Assembly (NCBI RefSeq): GCF_043641665.1
Contig: NC_092186.1
Location: 1,917,501 to 1,981,500 of the forward strand
Length of the DNA stretch: 64,000 bases
DNA from: Enoplosus armatus
Taxonomy: Eukaryota > Chordata > Actinopteri > Centrarchiformes > Enoplosidae
Reading direction: 5' to 3'
Part shown: positions 63,125 to 64,000 of the stretch, piece by piece
How the letters are laid out: every line of letters starts with the position of its first letter
Numbering within the stretch: the stretch's first letter is position 1
Position numbers and translations under genes: made by a program
Notes under the pieces: generated by a model
The model's database searches: none
What the model was told of the DNA's origin: nothing
What the model saw: only the letters and a program-made list of their open reading frames with translations

Positions 63125-63330
63125 GCTTTCATGCCATCCTTTTGGCGCTCACACGCACATATTTCAGGCGTGATGAGAACCATTCATTAAGGGGCGAGGG
63201 CTTTCGTATGCAGCGGCGCTACCTTGCAATCACCTCCGTGGCATCCCAATTACCTCCGGTCTAATTGATGTTAGATTTATTAAAGTTAATGAGCCAACTG
63301 GCCATCTGTTGAGCAGCCCAAGCAGCACAG
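63125..63330. promoter_or_regulatory. Candidate conserved noncoding element
   Basis: Repeat-free, balanced in composition, and dense in homeodomain-type cores: CAATTA (63247-63252), TAATTG (63262-63267), TTTATTAAAGTTAATGAG (63277-63294). No open frame of note. Called by appearance only; its location in gene-free DNA upstream of pik3r1 would suit a distal enhancer. Confidence 0.3.
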
Positions 63331-63398
63331 GGGACGGTCGGCGGCGAGGGCAGAAGACGCACGACAAAAAAGCTGCAAGAGCAGATCTCGCTCGCTCA

Positions 63399-63500
63399 GG
63401 GGGGGGGGGGGGGGGGGAAGCTGAGAGGAGAGACAAAGAGATTCACTGCCAACTCCTTTCCTCCCTCCCTCCCTCCCTCCTTTCCTCCCTCCCTCCCTGC
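63399..63500. repeat. G19 run and CCCTCCCT-rich tract
   Basis: A run of 19 G (63399-63417), followed after about 40 bases by (CCTCC)/(CCCT) repeats (63457-63499). G-rich and C-rich tracts sit close together on the same strand. Confidence 0.9.
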
Positions 63501-63539
63501 AATCAAAGACAAGCTCTCACATCACACAGTGTTTTTTTC

Positions 63540-63835
63540 ACTCTCCCATACGTCTTGCATCCTTTTTATGGTGTTCATATTTCAACTATATGGCTCTATA
63601 TATGGCGGGTATATATATGGCATATGATTAACAGCCCTCAACCGGCTCTGTATGTCCAATAAATCATAAATATATATATTTTACAGACTTATATACTTCT
63701 CGGAGCCGGAGATGAAATTTTAATTTTAGATAGCGGTTCTGCTGCTGGCCAGTGTGTATTTTATTTTTTCTCACAGGCCCGGTGGCGGACTGTTGGGGCT
63801 CCTCTTAACTCCCTTTGTTGTGGCTTCATCCTCTA
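63540..63835. promoter_or_regulatory. Candidate conserved noncoding element
   Basis: A repeat-poor block with AT-rich and GC-rich patches: TATATATGGC occurs twice, then ACAGCCCTCAACCGGCTCTG, AATTTTAATTTTAGATAGCG and CACAGGCCCGGTGGCGG. It does not resemble any repeat family noted in this window. Called by appearance only. Confidence 0.25.
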
Positions 63836-64000
63836 GTGGCTTTTAAAAGGCTTCAGAGACTCCGGAGGGCACAAATCGCACTGTATTTGCGTGTGTATAT
63901 ATTTCTTTGTAAGTGTATATTTGTCACATGCATGCGTTTCAATAAACAGAGTCCTCGTTCTCATAGTAAGTTTATTGTATGTGTGTGCAACCTGCTGCCT

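Overview
The window looks like nuclear DNA from a ray-finned fish, probably a percomorph. The only clearly recognisable host gene is a vertebrate phosphoinositide 3-kinase regulatory subunit, present as one coding exon. The rest is intronic or intergenic DNA with very many (CA)n/(TG)n arrays, decayed Tc1-like and L2/Rex1-like transposon remains, and several short repeats I recognise from memory as common in teleost genomes. There is no operon structure, phage, CRISPR array or bacterial gene.

Left edge (1-3150, minus strand): the first coding exon of a p85-type subunit lies at 909-1260, with its acceptor at 1279-1280 and a consensus donor at 902-908. It encodes a complete SH3 domain followed by the start of a proline-rich linker. 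Sequence resemblance to p85-alpha, and the gene-free DNA upstream, favour pik3r1. A CpG-rich block at 2330-2830 ends in a strong minus-strand donor at 2407-2412 and probably carries the noncoding first exon and promoter. A compact double inverted repeat at 3032-3088 lies just upstream.

Rest (3150-64000): I find no other supportable host gene. Landmarks are an L2/Rex1-like LINE relic (5405-6090, minus), three deleted Tc1-like transposase relics on the plus strand (9870-10095, 14105-14500, 54790-55275), a nested repeat insertion (12352-12668), an inverted-repeat element (17098-17226), a composite teleost repeat (19237-20065, with a minus-strand fragment at 58728-58830), two copies of another dispersed repeat (22335-22545 plus, 58868-59040 minus), a mirror-image pair of interrupted CA/TG arrays (25784-26090), a MITE-like element (28650-28863), a 274-bp piggyBac-type MITE with TTAA duplications (60683-60964), and a TTTTGGA-type minisatellite (57526-57705).

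The best candidates for something undescribed are two degenerate arrays of one ~21-bp minisatellite unit in opposite orientation about 1.5 kb apart (33835-34410 and 35870-36240), the mirror-image microsatellite at 25784-26090, and the 57-bp palindromic element upstream of the pik3r1 promoter. Several repeat-poor stretches, above all 63125-63330 and 63540-63835, read like conserved noncoding elements, which would suit a gene desert upstream of a regulated signalling gene. All family assignments are by eye and memory, with no database search.
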